This document shows, one piece after another, positions 49,548 through 64,000 of a DNA stretch of 64,000 bases (the first letter of the stretch is position 1; each line of letters starts with the position of its first letter). The DNA is taken from contig OY730175.1 of NCBI GenBank assembly GCA_963422465.1, positions 1,674,001 through 1,738,000 on the forward strand, given 5' to 3'. This DNA is from Lichina pygmaea. Lineage: Eukaryota > Ascomycota > Lichinomycetes > Lichinales > Lichinaceae. Both the position numbers and the translations under genes were made by a program. The notes below the pieces were generated by a model. That model did no database searches. It was not told where the DNA came from and saw nothing but the letters and a program-made list of their open reading frames with translations.

Positions 49548-50563
49548 CTAGGTTACGGTCTCGTGCCTCCTGCCTCGGCACATGAAGACGCTTCTCGGTT
49601 CTCGAGTGCCATCACTGGCCAGAACAGTTCCTTCTCCGAGCACGACAAAGTCCACGTCTTGACAGCCACCTTGCTCCATGATGCGGACCATTTGCTCCCT
49701 GCCGAAGCCATGATGAGCGACGGTACTCTCCTTCGTACCCGTACTCACCGGCTCGAACAGGAGAAAGTCGATGACCAGCAGGGTGCCAGATCCAAGTTTG
49801 ATGTGTTCCACCAGCCTTTGGACCGCCAATTGAGGGTCCTGGAAGTGGTGCATGCCCAAGCCGACGACGGCAAGGTCGAAGTCGAAATACTCAGGGTCAG
49901 AGAGGGGTGGCGCTGGCTCCACAGGGCTCAGAAGATCCCCCACCGTGGCGGACATTTCTGCAGGGAACAGCCCCTGTTTGCTCGCTCGGTCGTTGTAGGC
50001 GTTCACCATGTTGCGCGAGATGTCAATTCCTCGAATCTCTGATACGAACGGGGCCAATGCCTGAGACGATACTCATTCCCTGCATCTCCACAAATGCTGC
50101 TTATGGGGCAGAGGTCACCTTTGATATTGAACCTGTTCCGCAAGCGTAGTCCAGCATCCGGAAGCTGCCGTGGCCTTCTCCTTCAGTCTCATTGCTTTCT
50201 GCTCCGACTTTCTTTCCATTGTGATCTACATCATGATGATGACGATGATGACTATCATCATCATCTTCTTCTCCTTCTTCTTCTTCTTCTTCTTCTTCTT
50301 CTTCTTCCTCTCCATCACCATTCAAAAGCCCAGGTGCGATCCATGCCCTTCTTTCCTCGATCTCCTCCGCGAGACGCCTGAAGAGTGTCTCATATCTTGG
50401 ATCTTGGTCGTAACTGGCAGCACGTTTGCTTCAAGACGGGCAGATGGTACCGGGTACATCAGTCCCAGCAAGCACATTCGATAGAATGAAGTCTCAACAG
50501 ATATGAAGAAGGCAAAGATGCTTACTCAAAGAACGTACGATTTCTTTCGGTAAAGTCTTGCAT
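49548..50563 (-). CDS. class I SAM-dependent methyltransferase
   Basis: Likely small-molecule or protein methyltransferase of the class I (Rossmann) fold; substrate unknown. Three exons: 50563-50526, 50413-50119 and 50060-49548, 281 residues with consistent phases. The opening TERNRTFFDYDQDPRYETLF is typical of fungal methyltransferases of this group. Motif I is LDYACGTGSIS, followed by RGIDISRNMV (motif II), the VGDLL segment and FDLAVVGLGMHHF (motif IV). Between the N-terminal helix and motif I is an unusual low-complexity insert: about 12 Glu, then Asp and His runs. It is encoded by a (TTC)n repeat at about 50268-50309 and an adjacent CAT/GAT repeat on the plus strand. The insert may be tolerated as a surface loop. 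An alternative would be that it is an unspliced intron, but I see no good splice sites around it. Confidence 0.85.
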
Positions 50564-51296
50564 CAAGAACCACGTTGAAGGAAGAGATGATGCTCGCTCG
50601 AGGCAGATGAGCTGACTGACTGACCACTTGTGCGGTGAATCCGCCAACGCACTGCTTACTCATCGCATACGCTTTCAGTTCTGGGAGCCCTTGGTACGCA
50701 CGAAGGTACTAGGCTGCTCTATCCACCGAGACTATTGATTCAAGCTGCTCTTTGTATGTGAGCCATTCGTAATGCATACTCTGCCCGCCTGAGAAGGCTA
50801 CTGTAGACCATCCACGTCTATGCGAATCCACGCCATAAGGAGCATAACGAAAGTGGGACCTCCACGACTCACTTTCGCCGTACTCTGTGCGGAGAAATGA
50901 GCATCCAAGCTATAGATACCACGGGTATAGCAGCCTCCATGTGTGTGGCAGGAGTTCCTGAAATATCGATGCAGAACTCGATGCTTTCGATGACTTGGAG
51001 TGATATGACAAACGTTACCAGTGATGCTCCATGAAAGCTCCGTGCTCAGTCTGGTACATATTGAGCTCTTCCCAAATGAACATGACAAGAAAATAGGAGA
51101 TTGGAGATCGACATAGAGGTTGGATCATGGCTACAAGACTGCAATTGGTGGCACAAGGGGCTGGAGAAGTTTAGGTAGAATGCACACCCAATCAAGGGCA
51201 TGCCAACGAATCATTTTGGTGGACGGAAGAGGTGACTCCATCTCCCCTGCCGGACGAAATAACAAGCAGGCTCTCATACATCCTTCAAGAATAATT
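50564..51296. other. intergenic region
   Basis: About 730 bp between two minus-strand genes, holding the methyltransferase promoter and the ARPC4 3' untranslated region. No recognisable feature. Confidence 0.5.
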
Positions 51297-52052
51297 TTAA
51301 TCGAACTGTATACTAGTAATCAGCAGGATGTCCCTCTGTGTAGAGAAGAGAGACGTAGCCACTTACGGGCGCCAAAAACGCTTCCGCGACAAACCGTGCT
51401 CGCGCGTTCAACTAAAACCATGATACCCTATCAGCTGTCCAAGGCCATTGCATTTTGTAGCCTGGGAGAACGTACAAAGAGCTTCATCTCTGATATCTCC
51501 TTGTCCACTTCCTCCATGAACTGTATGATGAAATCCACCAGCTTATGTTTCAACATGCCGGCGGTATGGACATTGGTAATGAGAAAGGAGATATCGTAGC
51601 CCTAGCAAGGTCAGCGCGTGATTTTCATCTGCTGCCGAAGGACCGAGAGGCTACCTTGACCGGTTTTCTTCGGAGCACAAAAAAGGCCTCGGCCCGCTGC
51701 GTCAAGAACCTTGTGAATTTGTGGACGAGGATATGCTCGATCTCATCCGCCTGCTTGATCTTGATGCTGATGCGGACACTGTTGATGCTCGGCTCGATGA
51801 GGACCCTCTCGTTCTCATTTCTGGCAACCGTCAAAGGGTTCAAGACGACTTCAGGGGAGGTTTTTGCCTCGATCTCGGGGACAATGTGCCGCTCGGCGAC
51901 CTGTGATGGAAAGTCGGTCAGAGACAGGGCGGCCGTCAGCGACGATCGGACGCATTGAAGGTACGGCCGAAGTGATTGGGACTGCAGACGAGCAAACCAT
52001 TAGTCGTCTGTGTCGCTCAAGATCTCTACAGTCTAGTGGCCGTACGTACCAT
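51297..52052 (-). CDS. ARC19: Arp2/3 complex subunit 4 (ARPC4, p20)
   Basis: Core subunit of the Arp2/3 complex, which nucleates branched actin filaments; ARPC4 with ARPC2 forms the scaffold of the complex. Five exons on the minus strand: 52052-52050, 51981-51655, 51601-51476, 51411-51367 and 51305-51297, total 169 residues, the usual ARPC4 length. The protein opens [20 protein letters not shown]. It contains [38 protein letters not shown] and [20 protein letters not shown], then [39 protein letters not shown] and finally APFD. The first coding exon is just the ATG, directly followed by a GTACGT donor. The last coding exon is only 9 nt (Phe-Asp-stop). Reading through the last donor would give an unrelated tail, so the tiny exon is favoured. 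It is head-to-head with UBP6, 294 bp apart. Confidence 0.95.
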
Positions 52053-52346
52053 GGATGTCGGTTTCTTACTGAGCGTCGGGAACCAGCAGAAGGTGGTTAT
52101 GATGCTCCTGCCTCAACTGACGATGGCGAGCTGTATTGCATGGCAGCAATGCACCCCACCCACGTGACCTGTGTGTTACCGGCTGCCGCCGTCGCCGCCA
52201 CCACCAGGTGCACAGCTCTTTCACTTAAGTGAAGAGCTCCTACCGTCTGCTGCACCATCAACTTCGCGTCACCTCTAAGCTCATCACAAAATCGAAGGAC
52301 AACCCTAGGGAAGTTTGCAGGGCACGCTAGACTTTGCCCTTTCGTC
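52053..52346. promoter_or_regulatory. short bidirectional promoter between ARPC4 and UBP6
   Basis: The two start codons lie 294 bp apart and face away from each other, so both promoters and 5' leaders must lie in this interval. No TATA-like box is obvious; there is a short purine/pyrimidine-rich stretch. Confidence 0.6.
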
Positions 52347-54249
52347 ATGGAGATGATACCAGGCAAGTCCCCTCTAAGACTCGGTACCTGACATCTTTCT
52401 CGGCACGGAGGAAACTAAGAATGCCTCGTAGTGGTCGTGAAGCATCAGGGCAAACGCTACGATGTCGAGCTCGATACAAGCACCAATGGCGAGGTACTGA
52501 AGCTTCAGCTCTACTCCCTGACCGGCGTCGAGCCAGACCGTCAGAAGATCCTCGTCAAAGGTGGCCAGCTGAAGGACAGCACAAATCTATCAACTTTGAG
52601 CCTGAAGCCCGGACATGTGTTCATGATGATGGGCACGCCATCTCCGGACGGTGGTTCCTTGAGCGCAATCCAGCCACCGAAGGAAAAGCCCCGCTTCATC
52701 GAGGATATGTCCGAGGCCGAGGCGGCCAGGGCGGAAGGCGCAATACCCGCCGGACTTCAGAACCTGGGCAACACTTGCTATCTCAACTCGACGCTGCAGA
52801 CGCTGAGAGCCGTTCCCGAGTTGCAGCATGAGCTCATGAAGTACCAGGGGCCACCTGCCGCGGCGGATGGCAGAGCCTTCTGGGAGCAGAGCCTGGAATC
52901 GCCTTTCGACCTGACCAAGGCATTACGCGACCTCTACAAGCAGATGTCCGAGACCCAGGAAGGCTTTCCCCCCATAGTTTTCCTGAACGGGCTCCGCTCC
53001 GTGTTTCCGCAGTTCGCCCAGAAAGTTGAACAGGGGTTGGGCTACGCACAGCAAGACGCAGAGGAAGCGTGGTCTCAGATCGTGTCGGTGCTACGACAGA
53101 ATCTCCGAACGGGGCAGCAGCCTGCCGGGGCCGACGCCAGCTCCGGGAGCGAGAGGAAGTCGTTCGTCGACAAGTACCTCGTTGGCAAGTTCGAGACCGT
53201 CACCGAATGCGACGACGTCGCGGCGAAGGAGGCTGGCGAGGAGCCTCTCCAGAGCGAGGAGGCGTTTCTGAAACTTGACTGCCACATCGGCATGCAGACG
53301 AACCATCTTCGCGACGGCATCCTTGCGGCGCTCGAGGAGAAGATCGACAAGCGGTCCTCCACGTTGGATCGAGACACCATCTACACCAAGCGCTTTCGGA
53401 TCGCGCGTTTGCCGAAGTATCTCACGGTTCACTTTGTGAGATTCTACTGGAAGCGAGAGATACGGAAGAAGGCCAAGATCCTGAGGAAAGTCTCGTTTCA
53501 GCAAGAGCTGGACGCGGTCGAGTTCTGCACCGACGAGCTCAAGCAGGCTCTGATACCCATCCGGGACAAGATTCGGGATGTGAGGAAGGAGGAGCTCGAA
53601 ATCGAGCGGGCCAAAAAGCGTCGCAAGACAACGGACGGGGGAGACGGTCCAGACGCGACGCCTGCCCCGCAAGGCACCGGGCCACCGTCCACGGCGCAAG
53701 GAGCAGAGTCGCGTCCGACGAACGCCGGTGCCCGTTCCGCAGCGGACAAGAAGTCAAAGAACGGTGGTGATGTCGACATGCCGGACGTCAAATTCAAGAC
53801 AGACGCCGAAGTCGAGGCCGAGCAGGCAGCCTCGATTCTACAGGCCAAGAAAGAGGTCCTCGAGTTGGTCGGTCCAAAGCTCAAGGCGGACGACGGCGGC
53901 AACAAGACCGGCCTGTACGAGCTCCGAGCGGTGATCGCGCACCAAGGTGCCAGCGCCGACAGCGGGCACTACACCGCGTACGTGAAGAAAGACGCAACCA
54001 TTGAACCGTCCGCCGGAGCCAAAACGGAAGCAGAGGGGAAATGGTGGTGGTTCAACGACGAGAAGGTCTCGGAGGTGGACAACGAAAAGATCGAGGGGCT
54101 TTCCGGCGGTGGTATGTCTCCTCGCACGTCACAATCCGGCCTCCTTCCCGCTGACGATTGCGTGCGCAGGCGAATCGCATTCGGCGCTCATCTTGCTCTA
54201 CCGCGCCGTTCCGTTGCCTGAACTCGAGGCATCGTCATCGTCGTCGTAG
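52347..54249 (+). CDS. UBP6: proteasome-associated deubiquitinase UBP6/USP14
   Basis: Ubiquitin-specific protease that binds the 19S regulatory particle and trims ubiquitin chains before degradation. Three exons: 52347-52362, 52432-54111 and 54170-54249, 591 residues. The N-terminal ubiquitin-like domain (about residues 5-75, VVVKHQGKRYDVEL to LKPGHVFMMMG) docks on the proteasome in the family. The Cys box GLQNLGNTCYLNST has the nucleophile at Cys121, and the His box is GASADSGHYTAYV. A Lys/Glu-rich linker with DMPDVKFK lies between. The first intron starts with GC rather than GT (donor GCAAGT at 52363). This is the only choice that yields the conserved PVVVKHQG, because the nearest GT donor leads to an immediate stop. 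The C-terminal exon encodes SHSALILLYRAVPL, as in USP14. Confidence 0.95.
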
Positions 54250-54397
54250 TTAGATCATACTGCTCTGGCTTAAGGCGCACCCGAGTCAAGGCACGAGCAG
54301 CATAGATCCGCATCGCCCATCAGTCGAGGATACAACAAGGAGATGTTCTCATCGAACGGCGTCCTGCCAGTCTCAGATGTTTTCTGGGTATGTCAGT

Positions 54398-54472
54398 CGT
54401 GTATGTGAGTGTGAGTGTGTGAGTGTGTGTGAGTGTGTGTGAGTGAGTAAGTGTGTGTGTGTGTGTGCGCGC
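54398..54472. repeat. GT/GTGA microsatellite
   Basis: Compound GT and GAGT repeat of about 75 bases. Confidence 0.9.
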
Positions 54473-54475
54473 CTA

Positions 54476-54515
54476 CAGCCAGTCAGCTTCAGCCAGTCAG
54501 CTTCAGCCAGTCGGC
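54476..54515. repeat. AGCCAGTCAGCTTC tandem repeat
   Basis: Two full copies and one partial copy of a 14-bp unit directly following the GT tract. Confidence 0.85.
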
Positions 54516-56530
54516 TCCAGCGTAACCTACACTGCAACAACACCTCGCAGGCTAATCTGACGCCATCATCCCCCGTGATGGCCGCTATCATGATGCGAAC
54601 ATACTGTACTGCACAAGGTGAGCGTGGTAAGTTACGAAGAATGATGTCAGCGCTAAACACAGCTCAACATTCAACATGATCCTTGTTTGCATCAATGACT
54701 GCCCGGGTAACATGCTCGCATCAAGTTGAACGCGGACGCTCATCCCGAGTCATCTGCTGCGTGGTTTGCGGTTTGCTGGAGTGTACTGATACGTAAAGAA
54801 AGTCCGGGACCTGGTCCATATGATATTGTATTGTACTTGGGCTGAAGGGCTCAGCATCCTGAGCACCCACGCCCAGCAAGACATCTTTTCAAAGCTCACT
54901 CAGACACAGGGGGGGCCACCCCCTCCGCACAACCCATATTGCATCGAATCCTAGAGAGATATGGTCTGGGTGCGGGACGATGGCTAATTATATGTCTATT
55001 TGAACTTGTCACCCTCTGCCCTTTCGCATCGTGTCCAGCTCGCAAAAGTCGTACCTGCCTTCACCGTGGCCCGCACCAGCTTCTTCTTGGTCCCTTCCGA
55101 TGCTGCCAACCAGCCCCCCCCCCCCCTTCCCAGGGCACGTCCCCGTCACCAGCGGAAACTCGGCGTGTCCTGTCAGCAGCTGGTATACATATGCCATTGG
55201 GTGACCATGAGATCGCTCCGGGTAGAATTCTTGTGGGCAGGCGTGACGCGAGGAACGACCTGATCGCGGTTGGCTGCATGGACGAAGACGGCCGTCTGGC
55301 CCATGTCAACTCATGTGCATGCGACAGGCATCGTTTCAGGCATGCAGTCTGTAAGGCCAGCACCGCCATTTTCAAAAAGGCTGGACTGACGCACTAACAG
55401 ATGTGATAGACAAGAGTCCAAGGGATGCAGTGCTTCTGGAACGTACAAACCCTCAGAAACTGTGTTGTATAATGGACTACACGCTGGCTTGTGATCAGAA
55501 CATGCCAATTGACGGGGGTGAGATCATAACGCCTGATGGGGGTCCTGACATGTGTATGGCTCCAATTGCGATATGAGAATATGATCCCTTGCTTCCTCAT
55601 CACGACATTGACAACATAAAGACTTCTATTTGTCTCGGTACAAGATGTTCAATGCAGTGGTCATGTCAATTGCGATGCTAAAGGAGGATTTTTCTGCTCA
55701 CCTCAGGTCCTAAACATCCCATTTCACCGCAATGACGAGGTTCTCATCGTGTTACAAGGACTGGACAGGTATTCGGTAAGTCCGGGGTGTCCAGCCATCG
55801 CAAAGACCTCTCGTCTCTCTCCAATCGCATCGGATCAATATGGCCTCGACAGGCTTGAGATCTTCTGGGTCCCGAGGCCTAGAAAATGGCCGATGTCACA
55901 CCTATCCTCAAATTGCTACAGCCCAACCTGTCGTCGCGCAGAGCACAGGAGACAATTGAAAAGATAGGGGAATTCAATATTCGCAATGCTCTTCTTTGTC
56001 GCAGTCATACCCCAGTCAGATGAATCTTGACCTGCCAAGATGCCACGTTTGTAGGGACTTTTAACCGTGAGGAAGTCAAGCCTTTCTTCATTACCATCTT
56101 GACTAAAACTGTGGACTGTAGATAGCAGGCCGCCAAGACTTGTTCGACCTGAAATTGGAACATGGCCGCAGTTTGCGTGGGAGGAGGAGGAATAGGCTCA
56201 GTCTGTGTCGGCGCATGATGGGACAACCCTGGCTGGACATCAGCGGTGGCTTTATCATCCCAGTAGAGTCGCATGTAACAGCGACATGATGCCTCGGACT
56301 TCAAATCATGACAAGTACGAGAAGCACAGTTTCCCTTCATTCGACTGTCTTGTCTAACAGGCGAGCAAGTGATGACGCTCGAAAGATGAGGAAAAAGACC
56401 TCCAGACCACCACATAGACTGTATATCATGAACCGTCGTCGTGGCAGACCGATCCCGACTAGAGCACGTACAGTACAATCGGGAGGGTTGTGAGCTGGTC
56501 CGTCTGCTGGGGGAGCAGTCTCGGCAGCGG

Positions 56531-57043
56531 TTATTCTCTCTGAGAGTTCCTCTTCTTCTCGTCCACCTTGCGACGAAAATCATCGGCCTTCTGCGCGAGC
56601 CCGACGCGGTGAGCCACCAGAAGTCCCTTCTTTCTTTCGAGCTGCGTAATCTGCTCATCAATCACGAAGCCGGCTTGCTTCGATGTCTGTTGTTCCTGTA
56701 GAGAACGTCGTGGATTCAGGCGTCAGCCAATGACGATGACAGTGACGATGACGATATGGACCGCCGGGGGGTGAGGGGGGAAAATGGGCCAGAGATGTCG
56801 TGTGTCGTCGGACATTGATGCTCACGCAAAGAAAATAATGATACGCACCCGCTTTGCCTCGCGTGATATCTTCAACCCAGCTCCGTAGATCGCTCCCAAG
56901 ACTGTGATGACCACTGCCGATGCGGTGAGGATCACGCTGCGTACTTTCAACGCCGTTGATGGTCTAGCTGTACGGCTGTGACGCCAAGGGGCTGCAGCAG
57001 TCGCTGCGCGCTCTGCTGCTGGCGGTGTCTGCCGGGGCTCCAT
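56531..57043 (-). CDS. small single-pass membrane protein with coiled coil
   Basis: I do not recognise the family by name. Two exons on the minus strand, 57043-56849 and 56695-56531, 119 residues, phase 0 at the junction. The N-terminal about 30 residues are rich in Ala, Pro and Arg. One hydrophobic segment (VILTASAVVITVLGAIYGAG) at about residues 37-56 looks like a transmembrane helix. The second exon is a charged helical segment (LERKKGLLVAHRVGLAQKAD) typical of a short coiled coil, ending in a very basic KRNSQRE tail. The topology and size are like small inner-mitochondrial or ER membrane proteins, but there is no direct evidence. The first ATG upstream of the hydrophobic segment was chosen as start. 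Fairly sure it is a real gene, because the splice phases and the polar/hydrophobic layout fit. Confidence 0.72.
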
Positions 57044-57694
57044 ATCCGCCTGTATATGCTGATGTATGTGGTGGAGGGCTCATGTCGTCAGCTACATAGC
57101 TCCTTCTTCTCGGGCTGTCACTTGCATTGAACGATAGCTCTCGAAGCGTGGTGTTGAGCAGACGCCGGGACTACTAATTTTTATACGGTACGGTACGGTA
57201 TATGATAGCCTGCGGCAGAGCTTGCCGTACCGTAAGCAGCTTAAGCTAGCTTACCTTAACCATACGGTACGATACCACGGATACGTAGCTCGAATTACAG
57301 CCTTGGCTTTGAAGCAGGAATCTCAACGGTTCACACTCCATTCTTGTATTCCTCGTCTTTTGAGGATTTACTGGTGCGAAGTGTGTCGCTCCGCTGCAAG
57401 ACGTCGGAGCCCGTTGCTTTAAAAGCAATGACTACGCCTCGGTGGAGGTTAGAGAACACAACAACGTATGTACCTGGACATACTGAGAGGCGACTCAAGC
57501 GTTGTTCCCGATAGCTCCGCTTGAGCTATTTATGTGCTGCTTCGCATCCGCCAAGGGCCAGCCTTGTCTTGGTCGAGCATACGTTGCTGTATTCAGCAAC
57601 CAAGTACCATCTTCTTCAACGTACACGTGCTGTACAGCCGTAACAAGATTACAATACCGTAGCTCCCTGGGGAAGAGAGCTGCATCTACGAAGA
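57044..57694. other. divergent promoter region
   Basis: 650 bp between the small membrane protein and the SHB17-like gene, which are transcribed away from each other. A GTACGGTACGGTATA patch lies near 57187-57202. Otherwise unremarkable. Confidence 0.5.
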
Positions 57695-58738
57695 ATGACG
57701 AGTCCTCGAGCATTCGTCATTCGTCACGGGGAGACGGAATGGTACCCGGCCTTTCCACCGCGGACTATGATAAGAGCTGCGTTGACAGGCTTCAAAAGGT
57801 CACTGAACGGCCGGCATACCGGTACCACTGAGCTCCCGTTGACGCCAGATGGTGAGCAGAGGATTAAAGCGACTGGAAGAGCCTTGGTTGGGAACGACCG
57901 GCTCATCGTCCCGTCGAAACTAGCCATCATGTGAGGCACCAGAGGCATCTTCAAGCGGCGACCATGAGCATTTTTCTTGCTGTTCGCATATCAGGGACTT
58001 GATCTCGACTGAAGCTCATCGATCGTGTTCGGAATCAGTTACGTGTCACCGCGTAAAAGGGCTCAGCAGACGCTGGAGCTGCTGAACCTAGGCTGCGAGG
58101 AGAAGTTGCCGTGGCAAGACCGTCGAGGCCATTCCAACGAGGACGTACGCACGCGCGCCAACGTCGAGGTTACAGACGACATCCGAGAGTGGGACTACGG
58201 AAATTACGAAGGCCTCACCTCAGTGCAGATCCGAGAGCGGCGAATGGTAGAAACCGGCAGCGGAAGCTGGGATATCTGGAAAGACGGATGCCCTGGCGGA
58301 GAGTGAGTGGCGCTTGGGATCTGGTCCCTGACATCGCCCTTGGGGTTCGGAATCCAACGCTCAAAAGTAGCATCTGGCAGATCTCCCGCGGATGTCACCA
58401 GGAGGCTGGACCGCCTGATCGCCGACCTCCGGCGTCGTGTCCACGAGCCGGCCATTGAAGCGCCTGCCGGGAGCCAGGCAGCTTCAGATGTCCTACTCGT
58501 GGCGCACGGCCACATACTGCGCGCCTTCGCGATGAGATGGGTAGGCAAACGACTCGAGGACGGACCCTCGTTGCTACTGGAGACCGGTGGCGTGGGCACG
58601 CTCAGGTAAGTCTGCTGGCCCGTCGTTGGTCAAATGCCGTGTGGAAAATCCGTGCTGCTAGCTGACTATGTCTGCAGCTATGAACATCACAGCGTCAAGG
58701 AGCCTGCCATTCTGTTGGGAGGGTCGTTCATGGTGTAG
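57695..58738 (+). CDS. SHB17: histidine-phosphatase protein, SHB17-like
   Basis: Histidine phosphatase (phosphoglycerate-mutase-like) superfamily. Its closest fit is yeast SHB17, the sedoheptulose-1,7-bisphosphatase feeding the non-oxidative pentose phosphate route. Five exons: 57695-57741, 57799-57930, 58039-58302, 58381-58605 and 58678-58738, 242 residues with consistent phases. The catalytic RHGETEW motif is at residues 10-16 (His11), followed by GRHTGTTELPLTPDGE. The segment YVSPRKRAQQT carries a conserved Arg. REWDYGNYEGLTSVQIRE contains the usual acidic residue, and VLLVAHGHILRAFAMRW has the second catalytic His. It ends in SYEHHSVKEPAILL, close to the yeast SHB17 C-terminus. The first donor (GTACCC) is weak but needed for the conserved W-x-x-x-G-R-H-T-G join. 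Substrate is inferred from family only. Confidence 0.9.
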
Positions 58739-63810
<5,072 letters not shown>

Positions 63811-64000
63811 TGCGGCCTCCCCATTGCCCAACGCACACACCATACCCAAACCCACATACCCCATCTCGGTTGTCATTCCCATGTGCGCCGCCATACCGCC
63901 CGTCCACCGTCGTCGATCCTCGTCCTGGGCCGTCACTTCAGCGCGCCAATCCTCTTTCCGTCCTTCGCCGCCAGAACGGCGGAGCACTCACCAGACAGTC
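63811..64000. other. 3' flank of SMC5
   Basis: 190 bp after the SMC5 stop codon. Nothing recognised; the next gene lies outside the window. Confidence 0.5.

Larger units (their letters stand above)
54250..56530. other. intergenic region with GT-rich repeats
   Basis: About 2.3 kb between two convergently oriented genes. Holds a (GT)n tract and a 13-14 bp tandem repeat. Short frames on both strands show no domain. A poly-C run of 14-16 nt lies near 55115-55128. Confidence 0.5.

Overview
The window looks like nuclear DNA of a filamentous ascomycete (Pezizomycotina, probably a Sordariomycete). Genes are separate transcription units with short GT-AG introns (about 50-140 nt) that carry CTRAC-like branch sites. 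The gene set is typical of such fungi: a NIMA kinase, a cryptochrome-DASH with an RGG tail, a Zn2Cys6 regulator, a Gin4/Hsl1-type kinase and an HNH-family relic. Intergenic DNA is rich in microsatellites, long C/G homopolymers and GTAC-rich palindromes.

Layout. 1-7.6 kb: gene-poor, repeats only. 7.6-15.8 kb: NIMA kinase (-), ankyrin/BTB protein (+), cryptochrome-DASH (+). 16.7-18.0 kb: a degraded-looking fungal HNH gene (-). 18-23.9 kb: long non-coding stretch before a C2H2 transcription factor (+, 23.9-25.5 kb). 28.6-32.9 kb: Gin4/Hsl1/Cdr2-type kinase (+). 36.1-37.9 kb: Zn2Cys6 transcription factor (-) with about 7 kb of repeat-rich, apparently non-coding DNA upstream. 45.2-64 kb: gene-dense block with a DUF2461-family protein (-, 8 exons), an APH-like kinase gene with a frame break (+), a SAM methyltransferase (-), Arp2/3 subunit ARPC4 (-), deubiquitinase UBP6/USP14 (+, head-to-head with ARPC4), a small membrane protein (-), an SHB17-like histidine phosphatase (+) and SMC5 (+).

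The genes do not form a metabolic cluster. They are housekeeping and regulatory genes: cell cycle and septation kinases, DNA repair and chromosome structure (SMC5), proteasome-linked deubiquitination, actin nucleation, photoreception and transcription. I worked out exon structures by reading splice sites and checking that phases add up. In the multi-exon models given, the total coding length is a multiple of three. I found no CRISPR array, no rRNA, no convincing tRNA, no intact transposon and no clearly new multi-gene system. The most unusual features are two GC-AG introns (UBP6, SMC5), an ARPC4 gene whose first coding exon is only ATG and whose last is 9 nt, a low-complexity acidic/His insert in the methyltransferase, and the density of C/G homopolymers and GTAC palindromes.
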